This document shows positions 5,949-13,481 of a stretch of DNA of 14,600 bases, in pieces; the first letter of the stretch is position 1; every line of letters starts with the position of its first letter. Source of the DNA: Turicibacter sp. (GTDB lineage: Bacteria; Bacillota; Bacilli; MOL361; Turicibacteraceae). The stretch is from contig JAUMTV010000078.1 of assembly GCA_030531025.1 (NCBI GenBank), forward strand, positions 1-14,600. Direction: 5' to 3'. The notes under the pieces are model-generated. The model saw only the letters and a program-made list of their open reading frames with translations. It was not told where the DNA came from and made no database searches. A program made the position numbers and the translations under genes.

Positions 5949-5977
5949 GTTATCCCCTAATATAAATTTCAAGTCAA
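5949..5977 (-). promoter_or_regulatory. Possible promoter of the DUF434-DUF3793 unit
   Basis: On the minus strand, TTGACT (5972-5977), a 17-bp spacer and GATAAC (5949-5954) lie about 95 bp upstream of the GTG start. The -35 is good and the -10 mediocre. None of the GTTAGC palindromes occurs here, so this unit may be controlled differently from the flavodoxin unit. Confidence 0.4.
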
Positions 5978-6000
5978 AATCTTTAATCTCTATCCCACAT

Positions 6001-6043
6001 AAAAAAACCGCAAACATTAAATGAGTCATCTAACGTTTGCGGT
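6001..6043 (-). terminator. Intrinsic terminator after dbpA
   Basis: A 13-bp stem (6007-6019 with 6031-6043) encloses an 11-nt loop. The single imperfect position is an A-C mismatch on the plus strand but a G-U pair in the minus-strand transcript. The minus strand then has seven T. Both facts assign it to the helicase gene. Confidence 0.88.
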
Positions 6044-6067
6044 ACCTATCCTTCTTGCTGCTTTGAA

Positions 6068-7507
6068 TTATTTGTAAGCTTTTTGGGCTTTTATTTTTTT
6101 CCCTTTGATGGTTTTCGTTTTTAATCCATCAATCACAGTCCAGCCTTTTCCATTTAAAATATCAATATAGGTCACATTCTCTTGGATATCAATAATTCCA
6201 ATATCTTCTTTCTCAACTCCATCAATAGATAAAATGGTTCCAACAAAGTCAATCGCACGAAGTTTCTTTTTCTTTCCACCATTTAAATAGATTTTCATAA
6301 TTTCTTTGTTGACATCTGCATGTTTTTGCACTTTGATTTTCGGACGTTCTTTTAATTTCGCTTCAAAGGCAGCTCTTGCTTTTTCAACTTCTGTTGCCAC
6401 TGGACGTTCAATCACTGGCAATTCAAATCCAATATAAGCTTGAATCTGCTCTAATAACTTAGTCTCAAATGGAGTTACAAACGTGATCGCTTTTCCGACT
6501 TTTCCTGCACGCCCGACGCGACCAATTCGATGAACAAAAGATTCTTGGTCTTCAGGTAAATCAAAGTTAAACACATGTGTTAAATCACTGACATCGATTC
6601 CTCGTGCTGCTACATCCGTTGCGACTAAAAAAGAAAACTGTCCCATTTTAAAGTTTCGCATCACTTCAAGACGATCCCTTTGCTCCATTCCTCCATGTAG
6701 ACGGTTCACAGGATAACCTTTTGCTTTTAATCCTTGATATAAAGCGTCTACTGCTTCGCGTGTTGAGCAAAATACAATACAGCGACCTGGATTTTCTACG
6801 GTTAATAAATCTTGTAGTAAACGAACTTTTTCTTGCATTCGAACAGGATATAACGCATGCTCAACTAAATCGGTTGCAATTGATTTCGATTCAATTTTAA
6901 TTTCTGTCGGCTGCGATAAATAGTTCTTTGCTAACTTTTTAATTGCATTTGGCATCGTTGCCGAAAATAACATCGTTTGACGTGCCTTAGGTGTCATCTT
7001 TAAAATCATTTCCACCGTCTCAATAAATCCCATGTTTAACATCTCATCAGCTTCATCTAAAATAACAGATTTAATTTGCTGTAAATTTAATGTTCCACGC
7101 TCAATATGATCTAATACTCGTCCTGGTGTTCCCACAACAATATGTGTTTTTTGTTTTAGTTCTCGAACTTGATCTTTAAACGGAGACTTTCCATAAACAG
7201 CAACTACCTTTAATCGCTTAAAGCGTCCAATATGCATCAGTTCTTCCTGAACTTGAACGGCTAATTCTCGAGTAGGAGTTAAAATAAGTGCTTGAGGCTT
7301 ATTTTCTTCCCAATCTATTTGTTCACAAACAGGAATTCCATAAGATGCTGTTTTCCCACTTCCCGTTTTGGATTGAACAATCAGATCTTCTTTATTTAGA
7401 ATGGTTGGAATAACTTGAGCTTGAACCTCTGTTGCTTCATGATACCCCAGTCCATTTAATGCTTTTAAAATATCTGAACTAAGTTTGAATTCATTAAATG
7501 TTGTCAT
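6068..7507 (-). CDS. dbpA: DEAD-box ATP-dependent RNA helicase DbpA (YxiN type)
   Basis: This 479-residue helicase is expected to act in 50S ribosome assembly by binding 23S rRNA around hairpin 92. Helicase motifs are in order: Q-motif region (residues 4-29), SKTGSGKT (46-53), PTRELA (78-83), TPGR (127-130), DEAD (151-154), SAT (182-184), then [11 protein letters not shown] and [10 protein letters not shown] in the second RecA lobe. The C-terminal 80 residues or so ([41 protein letters not shown]) form the DbpA RNA-binding domain, which separates DbpA from CshA/CshB-type helicases. The length equals that of Bacillus YxiN/DbpA as I recall it. The start is ATG at 7505-7507 with AAAGAGG about 8 nt upstream. 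It is monocistronic with a terminator downstream. Upstream lie an extended -10 promoter and a more distal promoter followed by a terminator, so attenuation is possible. Confidence 0.95.
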   Translation of the reverse strand: MTTFNEFKLSSDILKALNGLGYHEATEVQAQVIPTILNKEDLIVQSKTGSGKTASYGIPVCEQIDWEENKPQALILTPTRELAVQVQEELMHIGRFKRLKVVAVYGKSPFKDQVRELKQKTHIVVGTPGRVLDHIERGTLNLQQIKSVILDEADEMLNMGFIETVEMILKMTPKARQTMLFSATMPNAIKKLAKNYLSQPTEIKIESKSIATDLVEHALYPVRMQEKVRLLQDLLTVENPGRCIVFCSTREAVDALYQGLKAKGYPVNRLHGGMEQRDRLEVMRNFKMGQFSFLVATDVAARGIDVSDLTHVFNFDLPEDQESFVHRIGRVGRAGKVGKAITFVTPFETKLLEQIQAYIGFELPVIERPVATEVEKARAAFEAKLKERPKIKVQKHADVNKEIMKIYLNGGKKKKLRAIDFVGTILSIDGVEKEDIGIIDIQENVTYIDILNGKGWTVIDGLKTKTIKGKKIKAQKAYK

Positions 7508-7539
7508 ATATATACCTCTTTTAATTGTTACTATCTTTT

Positions 7540-7568
7540 ATTGTATCACTTATTTGTCATTTTGACGC
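7540..7568 (-). promoter_or_regulatory. Possible proximal promoter of dbpA (extended -10)
   Basis: On the minus strand, TGATACAAT (extended -10; TACAAT at 7540-7545) sits 17 bp from a weak -35 GCGTCA (7563-7568). It lies downstream of the leader terminator and would give a leader of about 26 nt. Confidence 0.4.
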
Positions 7569-7588
7569 CATTACTTAGTTTTTAGCAT

Positions 7589-7617
7589 AAAAAAAATCTC
7601 ATGCGCCAACATGAGAT
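7589..7617 (-). terminator. Strong intrinsic terminator upstream of dbpA
   Basis: A perfect 8-bp stem, ATCTCATG / CATGAGAT (7596-7603 with 7610-7617), has a 6-nt loop and is followed on the minus strand by eight T. It lies about 80 bp before the dbpA start and about 65 bp after a consensus promoter, and 125 bp beyond the upstream phosphorylase gene. Confidence 0.85.
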
Positions 7618-7683
7618 ATAAACCGTCGTTACTTATCGGCTCTTGTCCGCTTAAGTAACATGTATTTCTACTATGATCGGATA
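7589..7683 (-). ncRNA. Structured leader or small RNA upstream of dbpA
   Basis: A transcript from the promoter at 7689-7717 would start near 7683 and stop at the terminator 7589-7617, giving an RNA of about 95 nt. It contains a hairpin with a perfect 8-bp stem GUUACUUA / UAAGUAAC (7652-7659 with 7628-7635). An inner CGG / CCG helix caps it with a 7-nt loop ACAAGAG. A 4-bp CUAU/AUAG helix near the 5' end is possible. I do not recognise a known riboswitch, T-box or ribosomal-protein leader, and I find no clear antiterminator pairing. It may be a dbpA attenuator or an independent small RNA. Confidence 0.45.
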
Positions 7684-7688
7684 GCTTT

Positions 7689-7717
7689 ATTATAACAATT
7701 CATCTTTAAAAAAACAA
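7689..7717 (-). promoter_or_regulatory. Consensus sigma-A promoter driving the dbpA leader / small RNA
   Basis: On the minus strand, TTGTTT (7712-7717), a spacer of exactly 17 bp and a perfect TATAAT (7689-7694) lie between the phosphorylase stop and the leader terminator. Confidence 0.7.
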
Positions 7718-7741
7718 GCTTCAATAATTTCCATCCCTCAT

Positions 7742-8506
7742 TTATAATCGAATGGCTATATCTAAGGCAATGTTTAATAACTCTTCTTTTTGTGATAGTT
7801 GATGTTTTCCAAGCATTCTTGGCTCCCATTTAGGGGCATCCAAATTATCAGCAGCATATAAAAACTGAGCGAACTTAACGTCTCGAAACTTTGTCACAGC
7901 AGCTATGGCTGAACAATCCATCTCAACACAGATAGCGCCTGCTTCCTTTCGTCGTTGAACTTTATCTTTTGTCTCACGATAAAATGCATCTGTTGTCCAA
8001 GTCTTTCCTAAAACATATGAATAACCAAGTTCTTCTAAAACTTCTTGCATCGTCTTTATCGATGTCTTCTCTAAGGTAATTTCATCACTCGCCCTGGCAT
8101 AATGATAACTTGTTCCTTCATCTCGAATGGCCGCAATTGGAACGATAATCTTCCCATCAACTAGTTCATGCTGTAAGACGCCACATGATCCAAATAAAAC
8201 GATCGATTTCACACCTTTTGCAATCATTTCTTCCACACATCCGGCAGTAGCGGGAGCACCTACCCAAGTTTTAAAAATAGCAACTTCTTTATTTCGATGA
8301 TTCAATTTATAAATAGGTGTTCTCCCATTTGAAGAAGTTAACTCCCCAATCCTCTCTATCCCTTCCCATGTTGCTAATGCCTCCATCAATGAAGGTGAAA
8401 AAGTTCCCACTGCTACAAGAGGAAATCCCTCTTCTTTTATCACTGTATCCGTTGGATTTAAAATAGCCGTTTTAGACTCGTCAAACTCATTTAATAGATG
8501 CTTCAT
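7742..8506 (-). CDS. Nucleoside phosphorylase, uridine-phosphorylase-like
   Basis: This 254-residue protein is a PNP/UDP-family (NP-I) nucleoside phosphorylase, which cleaves nucleosides with phosphate to free base and ribose-1-phosphate. The phosphate/base-site segment is VLFGSCGVLQ (103-112). DEGTSYHY (129-136) and the ribose-contacting EMD within VEMDCSAIAAV (194-204) are family hallmarks. TTDAFYRETKD (171-181) and AADNLDAPKWE (218-228) match the family's active-site lid and catalytic aspartate regions. The family is usually hexameric and cytosolic. The overall pattern resembles uridine phosphorylase more than 5'-methylthioadenosine nucleosidase or DeoD, but the base specificity is not certain. 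The start is ATG at 8504-8506, with AAAGGGGGA about 11 nt upstream. It appears to stand alone: no other salvage genes adjoin it. Confidence 0.87.
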   Translation of the reverse strand: MKHLLNEFDESKTAILNPTDTVIKEEGFPLVAVGTFSPSLMEALATWEGIERIGELTSSNGRTPIYKLNHRNKEVAIFKTWVGAPATAGCVEEMIAKGVKSIVLFGSCGVLQHELVDGKIIVPIAAIRDEGTSYHYARASDEITLEKTSIKTMQEVLEELGYSYVLGKTWTTDAFYRETKDKVQRRKEAGAICVEMDCSAIAAVTKFRDVKFAQFLYAADNLDAPKWEPRMLGKHQLSQKEELLNIALDIAIRL

Positions 8507-8933
8507 TTCACATCATCCCCCTTTTAAGTTAATTCATTTGATTTGACACGTCACCTCGTACGCTATCACTATACCTTGCTTTTAATAGTACGATATCATT
8601 ACTGTTGATTTTCTAAACATCACTTTCGATACGTGACCTTTGCTTGACAATGAATTCACAACATGATTCATTATATTGCAGGCAATGTTTAGCAAGATGA
8701 ATAAGCATTACATCAACAAATACGCCATCATGAAATCTAATCCTTCTCACTTTTATTAAAATACTAAGATGAATGCTTTTTGCTTCATAGCATGTAGTCT
8801 AAAAGACTTCAAATCTTATTCTTTTAGTTCTTAAAGTTATTTTAATTATTCTACCTCGCAAAACATTATTTGTAAATATCTGGATTTAAATAAATTTAAA
8901 AAGATAGTTCCCTAACGAAACTATCTTTTATTA
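8507..8933. other. Gene-free stretch between the phosphorylase and carD-like genes
   Basis: These 427 bp hold no convincing gene. A minus-strand frame of 61 codons (8616-8798) is open but lacks a ribosome binding site and recognisable homology. A plus-strand TTGACA near 8644 lacks a well-placed -10 and a downstream gene. The carD terminator lies at the right end. No clear promoter for the phosphorylase gene was found, although a TATAGT on the minus strand near 8570 is a candidate -10. Confidence 0.4.
8898..8929 (-). terminator. Intrinsic terminator after the CarD-like gene
   Basis: A perfect 11-bp stem, AAAAGATAGTT / AACTATCTTTT (8899-8909 with 8919-8929), has a 9-nt loop and a T-run on the minus strand. 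It begins 4 bp after the stop codon. Confidence 0.85.
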
Positions 8934-9431
8934 TTATTCTGCAACCTGTTCAAGAATATAATCGGTTACTTCTTCTGGTTCAATTCCTAAAATCATGGCA
9001 AACTCTTCATTTAATAAATGCTCTGCCAGCTTCATAATATCTTCATCATTTTTATTAATCTTTTTAGTTGAAGATCCCTCTTTATTTTTATGATGATAAA
9101 TACTTTTTATCAAAGTTATTAATGATTCACAATCCATTTTCTTAATCATTGATCTAAAAATAAGATTTCTTTCACGCACATCATCTATCCAAAAAAGCTC
9201 TTTAGATGGCATTTTTTCAATAAAACTCGACACTTCTTCTTTTGAATGTAAGCTTCTTGCATTAATCTGTGTTGATTCAACCGGAACCATGATTGTTGTA
9301 TGTTCAGTGTATACAGGATTTAAAACATAATAATCTTGAGGCTGGTCGTTTAAAAATTGCTCACTCTTAATATCTGTCACTTGACAAACACCTGTTGTTC
9401 CATACATGATGTAATCATTTATTTTTAACAT
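8934..9431 (-). CDS. CarD/CdnL-family RNA polymerase-binding regulator
   Basis: This 165-residue protein resembles CarD-like regulators, which bind the RNA polymerase beta subunit and adjust open-complex stability, mostly at rRNA and growth-related promoters. The N-terminal RNA polymerase-interacting (Tudor-like) domain covers about residues 1-60: INDYIMYGTTGVCQVTDI, then YYVLNPVY and TTIMVPVES. The rest (64-165) is helical and charged, matching the DNA-binding helical domain. The length is normal for Firmicute members. The start is ATG at 9429-9431, with AAAGGACGG about 8 nt upstream. It is monocistronic, with a terminator right after the stop. A candidate promoter at 9503-9532 overlaps a perfect palindrome, which suggests its own repression by an unknown factor. 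Confidence 0.88.
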   Translation of the reverse strand: MLKINDYIMYGTTGVCQVTDIKSEQFLNDQPQDYYVLNPVYTEHTTIMVPVESTQINARSLHSKEEVSSFIEKMPSKELFWIDDVRERNLIFRSMIKKMDCESLITLIKSIYHHKNKEGSSTKKINKNDEDIMKLAEHLLNEEFAMILGIEPEEVTDYILEQVAE

Positions 9432-9495
9432 GATTAAACCGTCCTTTCGTAGAACTTACTTTCCACCTAGACTTACGTTTTAAAAACTGCTCGTT

Positions 9496-9509
9496 GTATA
9501 CTAGTATAC
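9496..9509. promoter_or_regulatory. 14-bp perfect palindrome over the carD promoter
   Basis: GTATACTAGTATAC is fully palindromic and contains the minus-strand -10 TATACT (9503-9508). It is a candidate operator, though an AT-rich palindrome of this length could arise by chance. Confidence 0.4.
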
Positions 9510-9532
9510 CACTTTTTAACGTTTATATGTAA
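9503..9532 (-). promoter_or_regulatory. Candidate promoter of the CarD-like gene
   Basis: A minus-strand -35 TTACAT (9527-9532), an 18-bp spacer and a -10 TATACT (9503-9508) lie about 70 bp before the ATG. Confidence 0.45.
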
Positions 9533-9745
9533 TTAAAATTTCGAATTTCAAAATTCTTTGTTTTAAACTAAAAAATCAAGCCAAAGCTAACCCTCATCCG
9601 TTAAGAAGTAAAATGACTTAGTTTTTAAAGGAAGAAGCTTTCCTATTTGATTTAATGGTCACCTTATTTCTTATATGTCAGAAATAACGGATAACAAAGC
9701 ATATTTTCACTTTTATCTTATGAAAAAATTAAAAAAATTTGATTA

Positions 9746-9754
9746 TGCTATAAT
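9746..9754 (+). promoter_or_regulatory. Extended -10 promoter of the Sir2-type gene
   Basis: TGCTATAAT is a TG-n extended -10 with a perfect TATAAT (9749-9754). The -35 is poor (AAATTA at 9726-9731). The leader would be about 17 nt, leading directly into an AAAGGAGAGG ribosome binding site. Confidence 0.65.
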
Positions 9755-9777
9755 AACGAATAAAAGGAGAGGATTAC

Positions 9778-10518
9778 ATGTCAAATGATATCAAACAATT
9801 AACACAGATTTTAAAACACAGTACAAACATAGTCTTCTTTGGCGGAGCAGGTGTTAGTACTGCATCTGGAATTCCTGACTTTAGAAGTTCTAATGGATTA
9901 TTTAATGAAAAACTAAAGATAAACTTTACACCTGAACAGCTCGTTTCTCACAGTTTCTATCAGAAGTATCCTGAAGAATTTTTTAATTTTTATAAATCAA
10001 AACTAATTTATCCTAAGGCAAGACCTAATTCAGCTCATTATGCTCTTGTAAAACTTGAAGAAATAGGAAAATTAAAAGCGATTATTACACAAAATATCGA
10101 TGGTCTTCATCAATTAGCAGGCTCAAAGCATGTCTTTGAACTTCATGGTTCAGTCCTTAGGAACTATTGTGAAAACTGTCATATTTTTTATGATGAAAAA
10201 TTTATATTAGAAAGTAACGGAGTACCTACTTGCACAAAGTGTGGTGGGCGCGTTAAGCCAGATGTCGTTCTTTATGAAGAAAGTTTAGATACTGATGTTT
10301 TAAATGGTAGTATTGAAGCCATTGAACAAGCTGATACTTTAATAATTGGTGGAACATCTTTAGCTGTCTACCCCGCTGCAAGTTTAATTCATTACTTTAA
10401 AGGAAAACATCTAATTCTAATCAATAAATCAACTAAACCAGTAGATCATTTGGCAACCTTAGCCATTAAGGAGGATATTACAACAGTTTTAAAAGAAGCC
10501 ATTGAATTATTAGGATAA
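9778..10518 (+). CDS. Sir2-family NAD-dependent protein deacylase (sirtuin)
   Basis: This 246-residue sirtuin removes acetyl (or other acyl) groups from protein lysines using NAD, releasing nicotinamide and O-acyl-ADP-ribose. The NAD-binding region is FGGAGVSTASGIPDFRS (21-37); TQNIDGLH (104-111) completes the nicotinamide site. The catalytic histidine is H123 in ELHGS. The zinc ligands are C131, C134, C152 and C155. GGTSLAVYPA (191-200) binds the ribose side of NAD. The usual TGAG is FGGAG here, a common variation. I do not see the Ala-Tyr-Arg desuccinylase signature clearly: A82 is followed by P83, so plain deacetylase activity is likely (inference). The start is ATG with AGGAGAGG about 6 nt upstream. 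It is monocistronic, with its own promoter and a shared bidirectional terminator. Confidence 0.93.
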   Translation: MSNDIKQLTQILKHSTNIVFFGGAGVSTASGIPDFRSSNGLFNEKLKINFTPEQLVSHSFYQKYPEEFFNFYKSKLIYPKARPNSAHYALVKLEEIGKLKAIITQNIDGLHQLAGSKHVFELHGSVLRNYCENCHIFYDEKFILESNGVPTCTKCGGRVKPDVVLYEESLDTDVLNGSIEAIEQADTLIIGGTSLAVYPAASLIHYFKGKHLILINKSTKPVDHLATLAIKEDITTVLKEAIELLG

Positions 10519-10549
10519 TTAGTCTATTTAAATGTTAAATGAATTCAAT

Positions 10550-10594
10550 AAAAAACGGAGCAACTAGATTTAATTGAAAACTATGCTCCGTTTT
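10550..10594. terminator. Bidirectional terminator between Sir2 and Suv3-like genes
   Basis: A perfect 11-bp stem, AAAACGGAGCA (10552-10562) / TGCTCCGTTTT (10584-10594), has a 21-nt loop. The plus-strand 3' side is TTTTATTATTTTTT; the minus-strand side is a six-T run. It serves both convergent genes. Confidence 0.8.
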
Positions 10595-10654
10595 ATTATT
10601 TTTTAAGTATTTAATTATTTCCTCATCTCTTGCTACTTGAATCATCTTTTTTAT

Positions 10655-12430
10655 TTAATATTTACCATTTACTAAAAATTCATTGATTCGTTCACTTACT
10701 CGAAGTCGTTCTTCATATACCCAGTCTAAATCAAAGGGAATGTCGAAATTTTTACAGAAAGAGTAATACAGATTTACTTTCTGATAATACGTTTCAAGTG
10801 TTCGTAAACTTTCTTCTTTTTGATAAGGTTTTGGAAGTTCATCCTCATCTTGAATAAAATAATTCTCAATATAGGCAAGTAAGGTTGCGATAATCTCCTC
10901 ATTATGAACATCGATTGGTAGTTTCATAATACGCCATTGATCGTGTTCACTTAACTGGTATTTTCTAATTTTATCTAAAATTAAAATATAGTCTCTGATA
11001 TCCATTTTACGATACCATTCGAGTTCTATAGTGGTTGTACTCCAAAGAGCTAGTTTCTCTTTTAATGGTAATCCTTCAATTTCTAAAATAGCTTCACTTG
11101 GACCCATAACCACCTCTTCAATAAGAGGATCTTCCATCTCGATTTTCTCTTTTAAAAATGAGTAGCCTTTTCCATAAGCACACACGTAACCTACCTCATA
11201 AAGTCCTTTTCGTCCAGCACGTCCTGCAATCTGTTTTACTTCTTGAGAAGTCAACCAACGCTCCTCTTCTCCATCAAATTTCTGAAGGTTCATAAAAATA
11301 ATACGTCGAATAGGTAAGTTCACCCCCATTCCAATAGCATCAGTTGACACTAAGATTATATTTTCATGATCAATAAACTCATGATACTGCATTTTACGAA
11401 CTTCCGGTGGTAAATCACCATAAATGACACTCGCTTTAATTCCACTTTCACGATAGAACTTTGCTAACTCTAATACTTTTCGTTTAGAAAATAGAATAAA
11501 GGCATCTCCAACTTGCGCATCACTTAACTTAAAGGGCTCTTTAACAATCTCAAGTGGAACTTGACGTATGTACTCAATAATTTCATAGTCATCCTCGCAA
11601 TCCTTTAAAATTTCCACTAGTACCTCTTTTGAATTGAGTGCACCACACAAATGAATTTCAGGACATCTTAAACCAAGTAAAGCCCGTGTCCATGCTGCAC
11701 CTCGTTGAGAATCACCGATCATTTGTATTTCATCTATCACAGCAACTTCATACGTCTCATTAAGGTTTAGTTTTTCGATGGTCGAACTTTGATGATTCGC
11801 ACCTTCAATGAGTACTTCTTCTTCACCTGTTAATAAATCACATGAAATGCCTTCTTCATTCAAACGCTCAAAAATCTCTAACGCTAAAATTCTTAAGGGC
11901 GCTAAATAAATTCCATTTGTACTTTGTTTTAATCGTTGAATGGCTTGATATGTTTTTCCAGTATTTGTTTGGCCTAAATGGAGGTAGACTTTTCGCTTAA
12001 GTGCTCTTGCTTCTGGATACTCATCTTTAGGATTATGCGGAAAATGTGTTTGAAAGGCTTCAGCCATCAGTGTTGGGATGTGACTACTTACTAAAGCCGT
12101 TAAAATACCTGATGATAAATATTCAGTTTCATATTCTTGAGCAATTTCATCGAACTTAAATTGTGTTTGGTTCTTTTCATTATAATCTTCGAGTAATCGA
12201 CGTGAGATTTCATCTAAGAGTTCATGATAGTCTATCACTAAATTTTCATAGCCTTTAATGGAGTGACCATCCATCTGACGCAATTGCTTTAACTTTTTTC
12301 TTACGGACGCTTCATGGGTCCAAAGGTTACCAATTTTCGTATGTTTAACAACTTGACGTATGCCAATTAACTGCTCTTTTAGTTGCTTAAACTCTCGATT
12401 ATCTTTACGATTTTTTTTCACTGTTATCAC
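10655..12430 (-). CDS. Suv3-like superfamily 2 RNA/DNA helicase
   Basis: This helicase of up to 591 residues has a core that matches eukaryotic mitochondrial SUV3 (SUPV3L1), the helicase of the mitochondrial RNA degradosome. Walker A is GQTNTGKT (153-160) and is followed by LAPLRILALEIFERLN (176-191). The Walker B box is DEIQ (233-236) in the very SUV3-like AVIDEIQMIGDSQRG and AWTRALLGL (246-254), then HLCG. Lobe 2 has VIYGDLPP (335-342), STDAIGMGVNLPIRRIIF (362-379) and QIAGRAGR (400-407). The first 145 residues are charged and helical and the last 160 are helical, as in Suv3 C-terminal regions. The start is uncertain: GTG at 12430 overlaps the AGGTG ribosome binding site, while GTG at 12421, 7 nt downstream of it, fits better and gives 588 residues. 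RNA unwinding for decay is the likely role, but the bacterial members are poorly studied. Confidence 0.88.
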   Translation of the reverse strand: MITVKKNRKDNREFKQLKEQLIGIRQVVKHTKIGNLWTHEASVRKKLKQLRQMDGHSIKGYENLVIDYHELLDEISRRLLEDYNEKNQTQFKFDEIAQEYETEYLSSGILTALVSSHIPTLMAEAFQTHFPHNPKDEYPEARALKRKVYLHLGQTNTGKTYQAIQRLKQSTNGIYLAPLRILALEIFERLNEEGISCDLLTGEEEVLIEGANHQSSTIEKLNLNETYEVAVIDEIQMIGDSQRGAAWTRALLGLRCPEIHLCGALNSKEVLVEILKDCEDDYEIIEYIRQVPLEIVKEPFKLSDAQVGDAFILFSKRKVLELAKFYRESGIKASVIYGDLPPEVRKMQYHEFIDHENIILVSTDAIGMGVNLPIRRIIFMNLQKFDGEEERWLTSQEVKQIAGRAGRKGLYEVGYVCAYGKGYSFLKEKIEMEDPLIEEVVMGPSEAILEIEGLPLKEKLALWSTTTIELEWYRKMDIRDYILILDKIRKYQLSEHDQWRIMKLPIDVHNEEIIATLLAYIENYFIQDEDELPKPYQKEESLRTLETYYQKVNLYYSFCKNFDIPFDLDWVYEERLRVSERINEFLVNGKY

Positions 12431-12766
12431 CTACTCATAGGATGAGCTATTTTTAAAAAATCATTGGTCAATCTAAGCCGTTTTTAAATAAAAAAAGTCG
12501 AATTAAACATCGACTTTTACAAACCCTTCTTATAAATTCAGCTCTTAACTTTTTACCTTTAAAAATACGAATGAATACTGTATTTAGTAGTACTTAAGTG
12601 ATAAATAAAAACGATCTCTAACAACTGACTGTTTGTTTTCGCTTAATTACGACTTCTTTAATAACTGTTTAATAAAACATCTTTTATTACTTTTTTGAAA
12701 AAATTTTTTTAAATAGCATAGGAGCAACAACCATCGCTCAAATCTATAGTCATCTAACAAGATACC
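12431..12766. other. Intergenic region upstream of the Suv3-like gene
   Basis: These 336 bp hold a clear minus-strand terminator (12490-12518) but no gene. The part between bioY and that terminator (12519-12766) is very AT-rich and shows no strong promoter. No good promoter is seen after the terminator either. The helicase may therefore be transcribed through the terminator from upstream, or from a non-consensus promoter. Confidence 0.4.
12490..12518 (-). terminator. Intrinsic terminator between bioY and the Suv3-like gene
   Basis: A perfect 9-bp stem, AAAAGTCGA / TCGACTTTT (12493-12501 with 12510-12518), has an 8-nt loop. The minus strand then has seven T. It is 249 bp beyond the bioY stop and about 65 bp before the helicase start, so it may be the bioY terminator or part of the helicase leader. 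Confidence 0.8.
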
Positions 12767-13315
12767 TTACTCATAACTCATGACTTGTTTTGTCACCTTA
12801 AATGTTTGAAGACGTAGAACAAGAATTGAAGCAATGAAACATTTTAACATATCACCTAGCATAAAAGGTAACACAGCTACACTCATCGCAGCCTTTATAT
12901 CCATGTGTCCTACTAACGCCATCCATAAAGCTCCAATTAGATAAATAATAGGCATGCCAACAAAAACAGTAATCAATAAGTATGACTTGAAATTTTGAGC
13001 TCCAACTTCTTTTATCAGACTCATGATAGGTGCGACGATTAAAAAAGCTAAAATAAATCCACCATTTAGACTTAAAATGGGTGCTAAACCAGAGGTACCT
13101 CCAGCAAAAACAGGAAAACCTATTAAACCAATTAAAAGATAAAGGCCCACAGTCGTGATGACTTCTTTTGGTCTTAATAATAATGCAATCACATTAATCA
13201 TCACCGTTTGTGCTGTTACTGGAGTTGGTGTAAATGGTAATGGAAATGCAATATATGATGAGATACAAAGTAATGTAATGCAAATTGCCATCATCGTTAA
13301 CTTTTGAGTTTTCAT
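12767..13315 (-). CDS. bioY: Biotin transporter BioY (ECF S component)
   Basis: This 182-residue integral membrane protein is the substrate-binding S component for biotin. It works with the shared ECF energizing module (EcfA, EcfA', EcfT), which is not in this window. About six hydrophobic segments are visible (for example around 8-24, 37-47, 53-68, 85-99, 114-136 and 141-169). Family hallmarks are PLPFTPTPVTAQT (25-37) in the first loop, GFPVFAGGTSGLAPILSLNGGF (66-87) with the glycine-rich biotin region, and PFMLGDMLKC (150-159). The length is normal. The start is ATG at 13313-13315 with GAGGG about 8 nt upstream. It lies 166 bp downstream of birA on the same strand. No BirA box is visible directly upstream, so it may be co-transcribed with birA and share its control (inference). 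Confidence 0.93.
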   Translation of the reverse strand: MKTQKLTMMAICITLLCISSYIAFPLPFTPTPVTAQTVMINVIALLLRPKEVITTVGLYLLIGLIGFPVFAGGTSGLAPILSLNGGFILAFLIVAPIMSLIKEVGAQNFKSYLLITVFVGMPIIYLIGALWMALVGHMDIKAAMSVAVLPFMLGDMLKCFIASILVLRLQTFKVTKQVMSYE

Positions 13316-13481
13316 AATATTCCCTCATTTCTTATGAATTATTTCTTTGTTATAGCTCTTCTTTCTCACCTTAAAACTATCTCTTTATTTAAACTACTTA
13401 AAATAACTGACTCTCTGCTCATCTATAGAAATTTCTCTTATTAAATATAAAATATTAGAGAATTATCAAATTTTTTTATTT

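Larger units (their letters stand above)
9432..9777. other. Intergenic region between divergent carD-like and Sir2 genes
   Basis: These 346 bp hold the carD promoter and palindrome at the left and the Sir2-gene promoter at the right. The middle (about 9540-9720) is AT-rich without a credible gene, RNA or repeat. Confidence 0.5.

Noticed and set aside
7589..7683. Known riboswitch or T-box in the dbpA leader
   Set aside because: None of the consensus cores I know (purine, preQ1, SAM, TPP, fluoride, ZTP, guanidine, T-box TGGNACCGCG) can be found, so I leave it unassigned.
8613..8801. Minus-strand open frame of 61 codons between stop codons in the gap before the nucleoside phosphorylase
   Set aside because: No ribosome binding site precedes its ATG or GTG codons and no family is recognised. 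A possible gene relic, but not supportable.
13316..13481. BirA operator directly upstream of bioY
   Set aside because: No TTGTNAAC / GTTNACAA pair is present in the birA-bioY gap; only an AT-rich imperfect inverted repeat is seen.
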